A stretch of DNA of 64,000 nt from Caenorhabditis elegans (GCF_000002985.6 NC_003283.11:5704001-5768000), one strand, 5' to 3'. Shown: positions 49,855 through 59,793, counted from the stretch's first letter. Program-made: numbers and translations. The notes: generated by a model from the sequence alone, not told the origin.

Positions 49855-50563
49855 CCTCGAAAATGAAGAAGGCGCGGTCAGCGGCTGGTTTATGATATTC
49901 CACTTGAATATTGTCATCTTCGAATTCCAAAATCACGTACATCAAGATTTTGTCTCGATCCGTGGATGCGATATGGAGCTCATGTTAAACTTTGTGAGGT
50001 TCCTTTTTGGTTTTTAATTGGATTTTTTATTACGCATGCACAAAACTCGGAGAATGCGTATCGCACAACATGTCTGACGCGCAAGTAACTCTTTTAATGA
50101 CTACTGTAGCGCTGGTGTCGATTTACGCGCTCAATTTTCCAAATGAATATATTTTCGAATTGTGACTTCGTATTATTTTCTCATTTTTTGCTTAATTTCA
50201 ATATTCTATCAATAAATAAATGATCTTAAGCAATTTCGAAAAGCGAGCACGTAAGTCCACACAAGCACTACAGTAGTCATTTAAAGAGTTACTGTAGTTT
50301 TCGCTACGAGATACTTTGAGCGTCGAATATGTAGCACAATACGCATTCTCAGAATGCTACCCGCGCGTTCAGAATTCACCTTGAATAAGAAGACGTATAA
50401 TGTTATATATTGTATGTTCTCCATCTTGCAATCTTCCTACAAACATTTCGATTTCTTGATAATTTTACTTCTTTTTTTAATGCAGGAAGCCGATGAAAAG
50501 CTTTTCAAAGTGCACCATCTTATTTCATTGGAAAAAATTGCATTAAAGTTAAGAGATGGGTAA
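49855..50563 (+). pseudogene. Candidate plus-strand gene remnant ending KVHHLISLEK
   Basis: Two segments join in phase. About 49871-49997 reads RLVYDIPLEYCHLRIPKSR and then FCLDPWMRYGAHVKLCE, before a GTTCCT donor. Exon 50486-50563 reads EADEKLFKVHHLISLEKIAL and KLRDG before a TAA. The upstream frame (FDGIDSKFGRRRTKLFKN from about 49780) meets a TGA near 49862. Unless an intron removes that codon the gene is broken. A palindromic element (50050-50351) occupies the intron. The family is not recognised. A relic of the last exon is found inverted at 17985-18095. It could be a real short gene, but I lean to pseudogene. Confidence 0.35.
50050..50351. repeat. Palindromic element of the AGAATGCG family
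   Basis: Left end AGAATGCGTATCGCACAACATGTCTGACGCG and right end GTAGCACAATACGCATTCT are inverted. TGTCGATTTACGCGCTCAATTTT and its inverted partner form the centre. The left arm lacks the ATATCTCGTAGCG block that the copy at 18.2-18.5 kb has. No ORF. Confidence 0.65.
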
Positions 50564-50669
50564 AGTAAAGCACAATACTAAAAAATAATGATAATAATGG
50601 TGGTGTTGAAATGGTACACGATAGTTGGGGTGAAGTTTGATTTTTTAAAAATATTGGCAATATTAGAGA

Positions 50670-51541
50670 TTAATCAGCACTTTCAAATTCCATCTCGTCG
50701 GATTCTTCACCAAACGCAGTAGGTGCTGGGTTTGGTGCTGTGATTGTGGGCGGTGGTGGGAACGGAGCGCGGCTACGTGGAGGACTTATGCTCCGATATT
50801 TAAAACATTTCCTCAATCGGTTGAACGCGGATTCGCTTTTTGCTCGAGCTTTCGGTAATTTCTGAATATTATAATATCAATAACTTAAGTTTCCAATTAA
50901 AAGTAGTGCGTCTTACCAAATTATTTGGCATTTCGTATCCCGAATTCATAGGTTCTCCAGACTGTACTTGGAGACCCCACGAAAAGTGGAGCAGAACGAA
51001 AAGGGGATCTGCAAAAAGGGGATCTGCGAAAAGGGGAGATACGAAAAGGGGAGATACGAAAAGGGGAGCAACGAAAAGGGGAGCTGGCACTGTGCCAAAC
51101 GCACAAAACGCTTTTTTATTCTCATTAAACGCACGACTTTGTTATAACCACACTCCGTTATTACGCATCGCGCGTTGTTTAGCGTAAAAATACAAAAAAA
51201 ATTCGTGCGTTGAATGAGAATAAAAAAGCGTTTTGTGCGTTTGGCACAGTGCCAGCTCCCCTTTTCGTTGCTCCCCTTTTCGTATCTCCCCTTTTCGTAT
51301 CTCACCTTTTCGCAGATCCCCTTTTTGCAGATCCCCTTTTCGTTCTGCTCCCCTTTTCGTGGGGCCTCTGTACTTGGCGAGCGGCTGCTGGGGACATAGC
51401 GGCCTCTGGCGGCTGCATCTGACAAAAATAAAATTATATGATAATCATTTGTTGATTCAGAATACCTGCAAATCACCAATTTGAGGATGTGGCGGCTGCT
51501 GGCCTGGTGGTGGTGGAGGCGGCTGCTGGCCTGGTGGTGGT
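50670..51541 (-). pseudogene. Proline-rich gene 3' part, interrupted by a foldback insertion
   Basis: Minus-strand pieces in order: a proline/glutamine-rich exon 51477-51541 (PPPGQQPPPPPPGQQ), an exon beginning at 51418 that is cut by the foldback at 50972-51367 and resumes to 50917 (SGEPMNSGYEMPNNL), and a last exon 50670-50861 (KLPKARAKSESAFNRLRKCF, then SPPRSRAPFPPPP and GEESDEMEFESAD). The last junction is phase 0. The frame through the first junction is ambiguous, since more than one frame is open. Upstream, the gene runs straight into the 508-bp duplicated block at 51542, so its 5' part is missing or rearranged. Function unknown; the basic-then-proline-then-acidic tail gives no family. 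Confidence 0.45.
50972..51367. mobile_element. 396-bp foldback element with 15-bp repeat arms and 10-bp target duplication
   Basis: The arms at 50972-51136 and 51203-51367 are both 165 bp and nearly perfect inverted complements. The ends are AGACCCCACGAAAAG and AGGCCCCACGAAAAG. Each arm has about six units of GAAAAGGGGANNNNC (15 bp), then CTGGCACTGTGCCAAACGCA and a CGCTTTTTTATTCTCATT segment. The loop of 66 bp is 51137-51202. The direct repeat CTGTACTTGG flanks it at 50962-50971 and 51368-51377, consistent with a 10-bp target-site duplication. No transposase is present. The 15-bp period keeps long frames open in several registers on both strands (for example 50946-51479 minus), but these are repeat artefacts rather than genes. 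A relative of the loop lies at 8364-8399. Confidence 0.85.
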
Positions 51542-52049
51542 TTGTTCCGAAAAATCATTTTTCCCCGTAGTTTTACTCAAAAAATTGCAGATATCTTCGC
51601 GTTGGCATCGATTCAAGGACAAGGATGTAGAAGACTGGAGGCCGTTTGTTCAAGCAGAGGTGTGCGCGAACAGTGTCAGGGCTGCCTCAAACCGCGAATC
51701 ACCTGTGCAGACGCGTGAGCGAAGCGTGTGAGGCGCGCCACGCATGCGCGGCGAATCACCTGTGCAGTGGTTCGACTCCGGATGGTAACAGAAAATCCTT
51801 GAGGTGGCTTAATCATGTCTTCGGGTAGTGGGGGTGGCTTATACAAGAACTAAAGTTATATTTTGAAATTTTTCAGCTGATATAAGTGAAAAAAGGAAGC
51901 ATAAATTGTTTTCGCAATGCCTCCTTTATGCTTGCGTTCGTTCGCAAAGACGAGCATTTTTCTCCATTTTTGCTCATGTTTTCAAGTACCCATTCGAAGC
52001 ACGCGCGAACTTCGGATGAAGCATAAAACTCGTACTCGCGAATCACCTG
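51542..52049. repeat. 508-bp direct duplication, copy A
   Basis: Apparently identical, base for base in my reading, to 52685-53192, at a constant offset of 1143. It contains the ends of two convergent reading frames. Its right edge runs smoothly into the minus-strand exon at 51873-52115, so this copy preserves the original right flank. Its left edge abuts the proline-rich gene. GCGAATCACCTG occurs at the edge and twice inside. Confidence 0.9.
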
Positions 52050-52115
52050 GGAGGCTGTGTGGCCGTAGGTGTCATTGATCCACCGGCTTACGAGAGACGA
52101 GAAACGAGATTTGCT
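51873..52115 (-). CDS. Last exon of an unidentified minus-strand gene (partial)
   Basis: An exon of 81 codons follows a TTTCAG acceptor at 52116-52121 and ends in TGA. It reads SKSRFSSLVSRWINDTYGHT, then QVIREYEFYASSEVRACFEW, VLENMSKNGEKCSSLRTNAS and KEALRKQFMLPFFTYIS. Helical, charged, no known domain recognised. I could not find the preceding exon convincingly; 52255-52452 is open but low quality. The stretch past Ser-Gln is repeated in copy B at 53.0-53.19 kb without the N-terminal part, so only this copy is continuous. Confidence 0.45.
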   Translation of the reverse strand, partial: SKSRFSSLVSRWINDTYGHTASQVIREYEFYASSEVRACFEWVLENMSKNGEKCSSLRTNASIKEALRKQFMLPFFTYIS

Positions 52116-52523
52116 CTGAAACATTCACTAATTAAGAGCGAATATAATGGGAAAACGGAAAAAATCAGATTTTGGGGAATTACAAGCTTTCTTTTCAAAA
52201 TTTAACAAAGAGACTGCAATTTTTGGGTGAATTTATAACATTTACGGCTAGAAATTAGGTAAAAAGAAGAATAAATGAAAAATTATTCGCGAAAACATCT
52301 TTGAAACAGAAATGAATTGAAAAACAATCGCCGGCGCTGACAGAAATGATCAAAAACAGACGGAGTACGGTATACGTGGTAAGACCCAAGTGTGTTTTAA
52401 TTCTGTGCGCCTTTAAAAAATTCATTTTAGTCATTTTCACTTCAACCGTCAATTTCCGTTATGAAAATTGTCGAAAATAAATTTTCTTGCAGATGGTTGT
52501 CTCGGCGGAAGTAATTCGAAAGG

Positions 52524-52874
52524 ATGCCGTATTTTACGTCGCTTGGTGAGTTTATCTGTTCAATATAATTTCTAATTTTTGCTTTTCCAGGATTCTTAGT
52601 AACGACGACTCGAAAAGCTGTCACGAAGAGAACTTTTGGACCAATTTGGATGGATAACCTATGGAGTACGTTAATTCTCGAATATTGTTCCGAAAAATCA
52701 TTTTTCCCCGTAGTTTTACTCAAAAAATTGCAGATATCTTCGCGTTGGCATCGATTCAAGGACAAGGATGTAGAAGACTGGAGGCCGTTTGTTCAAGCAG
52801 AGGTGTGCGCGAACAGTGTCAGGGCTGCCTCAAACCGCGAATCACCTGTGCAGACGCGTGAGCGAAGCGTGTGA
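52524..52874 (+). CDS. Small unidentified protein, 101 aa
   Basis: Two exons (52524-52545 and 52591-52874) join in phase across a 45-bp intron with GTGAGT and TTTTCCAG signals. The product starts MPYFTSLGFLVTTTRKAVTK, continues RTFGPIWMDNLWSTLILEYC and LLKKLQISSRWHRFKDKDVE, and ends PVQTRERSV. It is Trp/Lys-rich with no recognised domain. The C-terminal 63 codons lie in the duplicated block and are repeated at 51.55-51.73 kb, there fused to unrelated upstream sequence. The gene may be longer with a splice before the stop. Moderate support: long open frame across good splice sites. Confidence 0.45.
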
Positions 52875-53192
52875 GGCGCGCCACGCATGCGCGGCGAATC
52901 ACCTGTGCAGTGGTTCGACTCCGGATGGTAACAGAAAATCCTTGAGGTGGCTTAATCATGTCTTCGGGTAGTGGGGGTGGCTTATACAAGAACTAAAGTT
53001 ATATTTTGAAATTTTTCAGCTGATATAAGTGAAAAAAGGAAGCATAAATTGTTTTCGCAATGCCTCCTTTATGCTTGCGTTCGTTCGCAAAGACGAGCAT
53101 TTTTCTCCATTTTTGCTCATGTTTTCAAGTACCCATTCGAAGCACGCGCGAACTTCGGATGAAGCATAAAACTCGTACTCGCGAATCACCTG
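52685..53192. repeat. 508-bp direct duplication, copy B
   Basis: Copy of 51542-52049. Its left edge is continuous with the small plus-strand gene at 52524-52874, so this copy keeps the original left flank. Its right edge breaks at GCGAATCACCTGTGG, inside the minus-strand frame. No target duplication or transposon ends are seen. Confidence 0.9.
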
Positions 53193-54473
53193 TGGTTCTA
53201 GATGCTGTGTTCGGATCCTGCCGACGCCAAAGCTTTTTTATTTATTTTTTTTGCAGAACTCGAGCTACAAAACACGCCGAAAAACAGATTTTGAAGATTT
53301 AAAAACATGTTACACCCCTTTTCAGAATCTCAGAAGTGCGTTGGTAACTTTATAGAAATTTTTTTTTTTTTGAAATTTCATATTTTCTCCACCAAAACCC
53401 TTGGAAAATTTTGGTCCAACACTTTTTCAAAAATTTTTTGAAAACGTATCAAATCTTGTAGAGCATCATCAGTTTGTTATTTTTCATTGTTTTCAATGTC
53501 CAGGTCCTTATTTCTGATGCTTTGTTGATATGTTTTACCATATAAATGTTTGCAAAACATCTTGTCTTTGAAGCTATGCAGCTTCGCTGGAAAAAATCTC
53601 ACAAAAAAGTGATCTATTGAAAAGTTGTAGATTGTAACTTTGTCTACAACATTTTAGTTGAACTCTTTTTCTAAAAAATTTGGTTGCCGAGATCTAGACA
53701 TTATACTTTTCATAATATTTCAAAAATGAGTAGCTCTGTTCAACAGTTTCCAGCTCGACAACCAAATTTTTTTGGAGAAAGTGATTAACTGAAAAGTTGT
53801 AGATAAAGTTATAATCTACAACTTTTCAGTAGATCACTTTTGTGAGATTTTTTCCAGTGGAGCTGCATAGCTTCAAAGACAAGATGTTTTGCAAACATTA
53901 ATTTGGTAATTTTTAACCACTAATTAACCACTAATTTTAACCACTAATCCACTAATTTTTGTGTGCCTTTTAAGGCCCTTGCTCTTTACTATATGGTCTG
54001 AGAATCCAAAACCAGCTGACTGATCAAAATATGTTCAACTAAGATAACAATTATCTGTTAGTTAAAAAAAAACTTTTTTTGAACGTAGACTAGCAAAATG
54101 TATGCAATGTTTTAGTTACCAGGTTTAAAAACATTTAGAGGTTTATCCAAGAAGTTTTGTTTCTCAAAATTTTTAATAATTCTTTTTTATACTCATATCT
54201 GAAATATTGAAAACAATTTAATTGGTGAAATGTTCATAATAAATGGTTTTATCAGCTGACTGTCAGCCTGTAACAATCACATTTTATGTGAAATTTGGTT
54301 GGGATAAGAATGACGAATAGACTGCAAAAGAATTTGGTTCGAGTACAGGACGCTGCTTGGATACATTTTAGAGTGTCGGCCAATATTTTATTTACTAATA
54401 TTGACCAACACTGTAACTAGGAAGCAATAAAAAGTATACAGAATAAATCATTAAAGTTCTTGACGAAATTTTA
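53193..54473. other. Intergenic region with a foldback element
   Basis: AT-rich. Apart from the foldback at 53546-53899, and AATTAACCACTAATTTTAACCACTAATCC micro-repeats at 53918-53960, no gene was found. Confidence 0.5.
53546..53899. repeat. Foldback element, 354 bp, ATGTTTGCAAAACATCTTGT ends
   Basis: The left arm reads ATGTTTGCAAAACATCTTGT, then CTTTGAAGCTATGCAGCT, AAAAAATCTCACAAAA and GTGATCTATTGAAAAGTTGT. The right arm is the inverted version, ending AGACAAGATGTTTTGCAAAC. Arms are about 120 bp; the centre has CAACCAAATTTTT and its inverse. No coding capacity. Non-autonomous DNA element. Confidence 0.75.
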
Positions 54474-56230
54474 CTAAAATCTGCTATTCCATACGACGAA
54501 ATTGGTGACATCGAATGTCTTTGACTTGACGAAAAAAAACGTAGCAAGCATACCATCGCTTCGTTCGAAACCTCTTCCAGTTTTACAGTTTAATTTCTCA
54601 ATTCCATAACTGAAAAATAGAACAATTTGAAATTGAGAGGGACTTATCCAAATATTAGATGTACCTGAAATATCGAGGTCTACGATTTGGATCCCATGCC
54701 GAATGATCAATTCCTTCCAATAGTTCATCGTATGAATTAACATTTCCAGTGCAGTTAACTTGTAAACGTCTCAATTTCGGCATATTTCCTTCTAGCCAAT
54801 ATTTGAGTAATGTATTGATTTGTTTAGCTTCAAGTGGTGTACGGCGCGGCGCAGTCTTATCAGTTCACAATTCATATTCTGAACTTCATGAAGTCCCAGT
54901 TGTGTAAGGTTGAAAAGTTCCAAATATGGAATATTGAAGGTCTGAAATTACTACTTTTACTTTTCGAACAAACAAATAAAACTCACAAGTTCTTTATTGA
55001 AATGAGAACTTAACATGCACTCAATTGACAATCTGTGCGTTGGTTGAATCTTTTCTAATAATAATTTCAGTTGGTATGTCCAAAGGCGCAAGTTTCTTCC
55101 AAGAATCTCCAAACTGTTACATTTTCGAAGCAATGGACTTTCCAAAATACACTTGTAATCTCCGAAAAGTTTATCGTGATCCATCATAATTTCCACATGA
55201 TCAATGGAAAGTGTTTCATTCAAGAAAGTCATAACTTTCATAAGTTGCTTTGGTTCATCATATGGAATAAAATTGAAATTATAGTACGTGTGTGGATCTG
55301 TGCGAAAGTTGACTAGTCTCCTGAAAAACAAAAATTGAATTATAATTCTACATATAGGCATTTGATGCAATAATACAAAATTTCAATGATATAAAGATTT
55401 ACAATTTGAGCTTTCGTATAAGAGAAATGTTATTTTCAATAGCCGATTTTCAAAACTTTCGGCAAATATCGCGCGGCAAATGTCTGGCGAATTTGGCAAA
55501 TCACACCCGTTCACCTAGATTTCGCTGCATTAGCACCAAAGGTAGGCAAAGTTTTTCAGAGTCAAGAAATTGATCAATCAAGAATTCTTAATTTAAAATG
55601 TCAAGAAAACAAGAACTTAGTTTTTTTACTTTTTTCGGCAAATGCCAATTTTTGAAATTTTCTGCGAATGGCGAATTTGTCGAATGAGGTGCAACTCAAC
55701 TAAAGGTGGCAAACTTTCGCTGAATTTGTCTTTGAATTTACCTCAATTCATCAATCCAGAAACTATGGTGACAAATAGAATGACTCCATTTATGTGCTGG
55801 ATAGTACTTTGCTAAATAATTGTTCATCGCTTCGTAAGCATTAATAACTTCATCACTTGTTTCAATTATCATAACATGTCGAGACAGGCGTTCAATTCGG
55901 GCTGGTCCACCATTTTTTTCAAAAACGCGGTTATCCAGAATGAGTTTAAACACTTTTCGATTGATTCGTTTTACTTTCAGTTGAGTTTTATGAGACACAC
56001 GTGCTAGTTTGATTCTGAAATAATGAACAGTTACATGAGTACATAATTGTTTATAAACTAGAGACGTTTTGTTGAATTAACATTATTTCATATACAAAAC
56101 AATTTCTAACAACAAATTGTGTTACTATAATCACCGTGTAGTTGGAAACTTACACTTCATCAATATCCAAGTGTTGAAGAAATTTTCGGAATGCAGGATA
56201 TGGCAGAGAATTTACAACGAAAGGTTTCAT
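54474..56230 (-). pseudogene. F-box protein with FBA_2 domain, one-base frameshift in exon 4
   Basis: Five minus-strand exons: 56154-56230, 55742-56014, 54987-55320, 54665-54941 and 54474-54609. The F-box is MKPFVVNSLPYPAFRKFLQH, then LDIDEVIKLARVSHKTQLKV. The FBA_2 region includes LEILGRNLRLWTYQLKLLLE, FNIPYLELFNLTQLGLHEVQ, QINTLLKYWLEGNMPKLRRL and the terminal FERSDGMLATFFFVKSKTFD with FVVW. F-box proteins recruit substrates to SCF ubiquitin ligases, and the FBA_2 group is hugely expanded in Caenorhabditis. All junctions are in phase except that exon 4 is one base short. Frame 1 fits up to NMNCEL and frame 2 from TPLEAKQIN, with the shift near 54845-54880. The gene is probably a recent pseudogene, unless a tiny intron or sequencing error explains this. 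Confidence 0.75.
55440..55700. repeat. GGCAAAT-rich repeat in F-box intron
   Basis: TTTCGGCAAATATCGCGCGG, GTCTGGCGAATTTGGCAAAT and TTTTTCGGCAAATGCC form an irregular series like the GGCAAT repeats at 23.9 and 46.7 kb. It lies in intron 2 of the F-box gene. Confidence 0.45.
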
Positions 56231-56458
56231 CTGAAAAATGAAAAAAAAATTACTTCTAACAAGTCACTTCAATAAAAAAAATTAAAATGAAATGCACGAA
56301 AATTAAAGACGATCGATTATTGTTGTTCCCACTACAATTAGCTGTAAGACCTATGAGAGCAGCTGTAGGTGACGTCATGACGTGTTATTACAATACGCAC
56401 AATTTTCAGTCGATATTGGATCAATAAGAATTCAAGCTAATGTAAATGCATAATCCAA

Positions 56459-56908
56459 AGGTTTTACAATTTTCAAAAAGACTTTAAAAACTGACACCTG
56501 TGCATTTTTAAAATTTTACACAAAAAAATTTACTTTTTGATTACCATTTCATCATAATATTTTCAGATGGATACATGGCCCGTAATCTAGAACGATGGTC
56601 AGATTCCTATATGGCGGAAACTTAAGAAATCCAAGAAATGATAAAACTCGAAGCGTACCTAAAAGCAAATCTGCCAAAAAGTGGAAAATCGACTATAGTT
56701 CATGGGGATTTCCGTGTGGACAATTTGATTATCGAAGAGAATGAGATCAAAGTGAAAGGAGTTCTCGATTGGGAACTCTCAACAATTGGATATCCACTTT
56801 CAGATCTTGCGACATTTTTGATTCGTGTACTATGTTCCAAATAGAATGATACTTCTACCAGGGCTCGGAGATTACAGTGAATCTGATCTTCATAGAATGG
56901 GCATTCCG
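56459..56908 (+). pseudogene. Broken copy of the ACAD-fusion exon 8 start
   Basis: Matches 45500-45930 of the fusion gene, including 100 bp of intron 7 and the TTTTCAG acceptor. The APH motif HGDFRVDNL is kept. Lesions: a three-base deletion after SDSY, GAA to TAA at 56623-56625, and one inserted base near 56821 after DLATFL. After MGIP the similarity stops abruptly. The remaining 2.4 kb of the parent gene is missing. It lies in the same order and orientation relative to phosphatase copy 2 as the parent does to copy 1. Confidence 0.88.
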
Positions 56909-58642
56909 AAAAAATTGTCATTGGATTTTGAAGTTGTTTTTCAGTCACATATTTATGGAAAAATGTGAATTTAATTTTTTTCAATCAAAAAGTTATGAAA
57001 AACTTGAGTGTAACTTGAAAATTAAAAAGAAAATTGGTCTCACTTTAATTTTAGAATCTTCCGTTTTTCAATGAAGTTAATTGCAATTAGTTTTTCTACA
57101 TTTGAAGATATTTTGATTAAAACTATTCAGAAACATTTTTTCAATTTTTAACAGGAATAGCATTTTCCGTGAGCGTATGTCTAGTTTTATAGTTTTCAAT
57201 CTGAATCACAGTTTTAACAGTAACCATAATTTCTGATCTCCAAATATGGGACATTATGTTGTAGGCACTACGTATTTACAATGTGTTAGCCCAAATATGA
57301 TATTTGGAAAGACATATTTGATTTGTACCGTGACGTTGTTAGAATTTTACGATCATTTCTGTAGAGAATGTGAAACATTTAAAAACAAACGATGAATGTT
57401 TCACAACGTTATTGACAATTTTTTGGTACTAAAAAAAAACTCGGATTTGTAATTTTTTTGAGCATTCATTTTTGCGAGGATTTTGTTTCTAAATATTAAA
57501 AACTTTTTCTCATTTTTCCGAATTGTCGTGAAATTTACGGTAGCCAACAGCACCTTAATATGTTTTTAATAATTTTTTATGGTATCACTCGGTTCCCCTC
57601 TTTTGATGAAAATACATAATTCAAAGATTTCTTTGTTGGATCTATTAGAAAACATTTAGATCCTATATTTTTTACATAACGATCGATACAAGCGGTTTGT
57701 GTTGTTTTTTGTTGATGACTGCCTTTGAACCGTTTCTATTATCGAAAAAATACGATCGCACAAATTTCTCATAATTAATTTTTGATCTACTCTTGGAACT
57801 TGACTCCGCGCCTAATCTTGTTGCCATTGTTATTTTGTTGTGGCTGTCTTGTCGAAGGAAGGGAAGCAGTCTAGTCAACAAGGTAGATCAAAAGTTGACC
57901 ATCTAAATGCAAAATTAGTAGATTTTCCAATTTAGAAAAATTTATATCTGGCTTCAAACTAACTATTACAAAAATCCCTGCAGCCATTATGTTGTCAATT
58001 TCATGTTCTTTCAGAATTTGAAAACAAAATTCAAAAAAGTTTCATATCCGCTGAGTTCAAGCAGAAAAAGTCGATACTGATTCTGCATTCAAATTCTCTA
58101 TTAGTGCGGCATGCCGCACTAATTTCCGGGCCCATTGTAACTTGCGCACTATTAGAGACTGCCGGACTACTGGAGACTGCCGTACTAATTTTCGATAACT
58201 AATTTTCATTTTGAGGTTACTACTTTCGAGAGTAGTAAACTAAAAATTCCCTCATAAAACCTCATATTTTATGTGAAAATTAATGAAAATTGTGCACTTT
58301 GCCCCCAAAGACACTGAAATGCAATGTTTAAGTGAAAGTTTATGAGAAATTATTGAAGAATGAACAAGGATACCATTGGAGTAATCGAATATTTGAGGTG
58401 GCTTTTGCAACCAAAAAGAAGGGGTTTTCGAAAGGGCAGTAGGGGTGCCGCACTAATAGAGATGCCGCACTATTAGAGATGCCGCACTAATAGAGAATAT
58501 ACGGTAGTCGGTTTTAGCCTAACCTATCAATCTCAATACTTATTTTTAATTTTATTCATGTTTACAATTCAATACAAATAAAAATTGAAAATGTCATGTC
58601 GAAAATACAAATACTCGTAATAGTTATCATGAATGAATGTAA
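56909..58642. other. Intergenic between ACAD fragment and phosphatase copy 2
   Basis: AT-rich. Holds a palindromic element at 58093-58498; 58525-58642 is homologous to 48340-48462. No gene is supported. A minus-strand open stretch at 57672-57881 has no splice context. Confidence 0.5.
58093..58498. repeat. 406-bp element with perfect 20-bp inverted ends
   Basis: ATTCTCTATTAGTGCGGCAT at 58093-58112 is the exact inverted complement of 58479-58498. The motif GCCGCACTA(T)TAGAGAT is repeated three times at the right end and in variant form (GACTGCCGTACTAAT) near the left. A run TATACGGTA follows at once. That and the CTCTATTAGT core link it to the TACCGTATTTCCTCTATTAG family at 21.55 kb. No ORF. 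Confidence 0.7.
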
Positions 58643-59793
58643 CTAATAATAAATTTGATTCGACTCCGGAACAAGAGCTCCAAGGTAAGGTGCAACATAA
58701 TCAGGAACCATATCATCTCTTTCGTTCATTTGATTTTCAATGATATCTTCAATTTGATGACATCCAGATAAAACTAACAAAGTCTTCATTCCGTGATCTC
58801 TTCCGAATTTGACATCTGTGTTGGTTCTGAAATAATTCAAAAATTAAATTTAAAAGTTGAATAGAAATTAGATTTACCTGTCTCCAATCATCATTGTTCT
58901 TGATGGATTGATATTCCATTTTCTTTTAATATAATTAAATGCTGGAGTACATGGTTTTCCAACAGTCAATGGATCTCTTCCAGATGCACATTTGATTGCT
59001 GCAACAATTGGTCCAGCATCAGGAATAACAACTTCTGGATTTGGTCCTGGACATGTTTCATCTTCATTTGTTGCAACAAACAGAACACCTTCTTCTCTTA
59101 AATAATTTGAAGCCTTCATCATTTTGACATAATCGAAATGTTTTTCGTATCCAACAACGACTGCTCCAACATTTTCTTCCAATTTAATATCATACATGAA
59201 TGCACCAGATCCGTCGGCTTCATCTTGTTTCTTTTCTGGTCCATGTCCAAAATATTCAATGCCTAATTCATCCATTTCATCACGAAGTCCTTGTTCTCCT
59301 ATCAAATAAACTCGTTTTCCATCTAATCCAGCTCTGTGCAAAGTATCAGCAACAACTGCAGCTGGATTCACCAAATTGTTCTTGTTCATTTTTGAAGAGT
59401 TGTATCCCAGTTTTGCAAGCTTCTTTGCATAAACTGCACGAGATTTGGTGGCATTATTGGTGAGCACAATGATTTGTTTGTTGTGTTTCACAAGATAATC
59501 GATCAGACGAGGAGATCCTGGCATCACTGATTCACCGAGCCAAAGTACACCTGAAAGAATTTGTAATTAAGATTTGTTCTAGATATTCTAGAAAACTAAC
59601 CATCAGCGTCGAAGATGAATGTGTCAATTGTCTTCATGACCTTGGAAAACGATTTCGGGTCAAGTGGAAGAGTAGATCTGCAGTTTGGATCAAGTCCAGA
59701 ATGAATACGAGATTCTAGGAACATTTTTGGATTTTCATTTTCAGAATCAGATTCGACTGGGGTTGGAAGTGGGGAACTGATCTTCAGCTTCAT
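58643..59793 (-). CDS. Phosphoglycolate phosphatase-like HAD hydrolase, copy 2
   Basis: Three exons (59601-59793, 58878-59550 and 58643-58826) give 349 aa. The catalytic motifs are the same as copy 1 (FDADGVLW, VLTNNATKS, the motif III lysine in VGKPCTPAF, MMIGDR). Exon 2 from the internal Met onward is identical at protein level over 217 residues, and exon 3 differs at one residue (Cys to Tyr, PYLGAL). Exon 1 is different: it starts MKLKISSPLPTPVESDSENE, an acidic Ser/Pro-rich extension of about 27 residues. It then aligns loosely with copy 1 (GLDPNCRSTLPLDPKSFSKV against GLDPKCRSTKPLCPDTFAKV). The copies may differ in expression or localisation. The 5' flank (59.8-60.1 kb) has ATACCTTTTATACCC and a GAGAGAGTGCAGAGA motif. 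Confidence 0.93.

Noticed and set aside
50946-51479. 178-codon open frame through the foldback, minus strand
   Set aside because: It stays open because the 15-bp repeat has a period divisible by three. It reads across both arms and loop and does not join the flanking exons in the right frame.
51489-51731. ORF beginning MAAAGLVVVEAAAGLVVV
   Set aside because: Antisense of the proline/glutamine-rich exon fused to the duplicated block; the genuine upstream exon for this frame is at copy B (52524-52545).
50670-53192. Helitron or retrotransposon as cause of the 49.6-53.2 kb rearrangements
   Set aside because: No transposase, RepHel, reverse transcriptase or LTR is seen, and the 508-bp copies lack target duplications.
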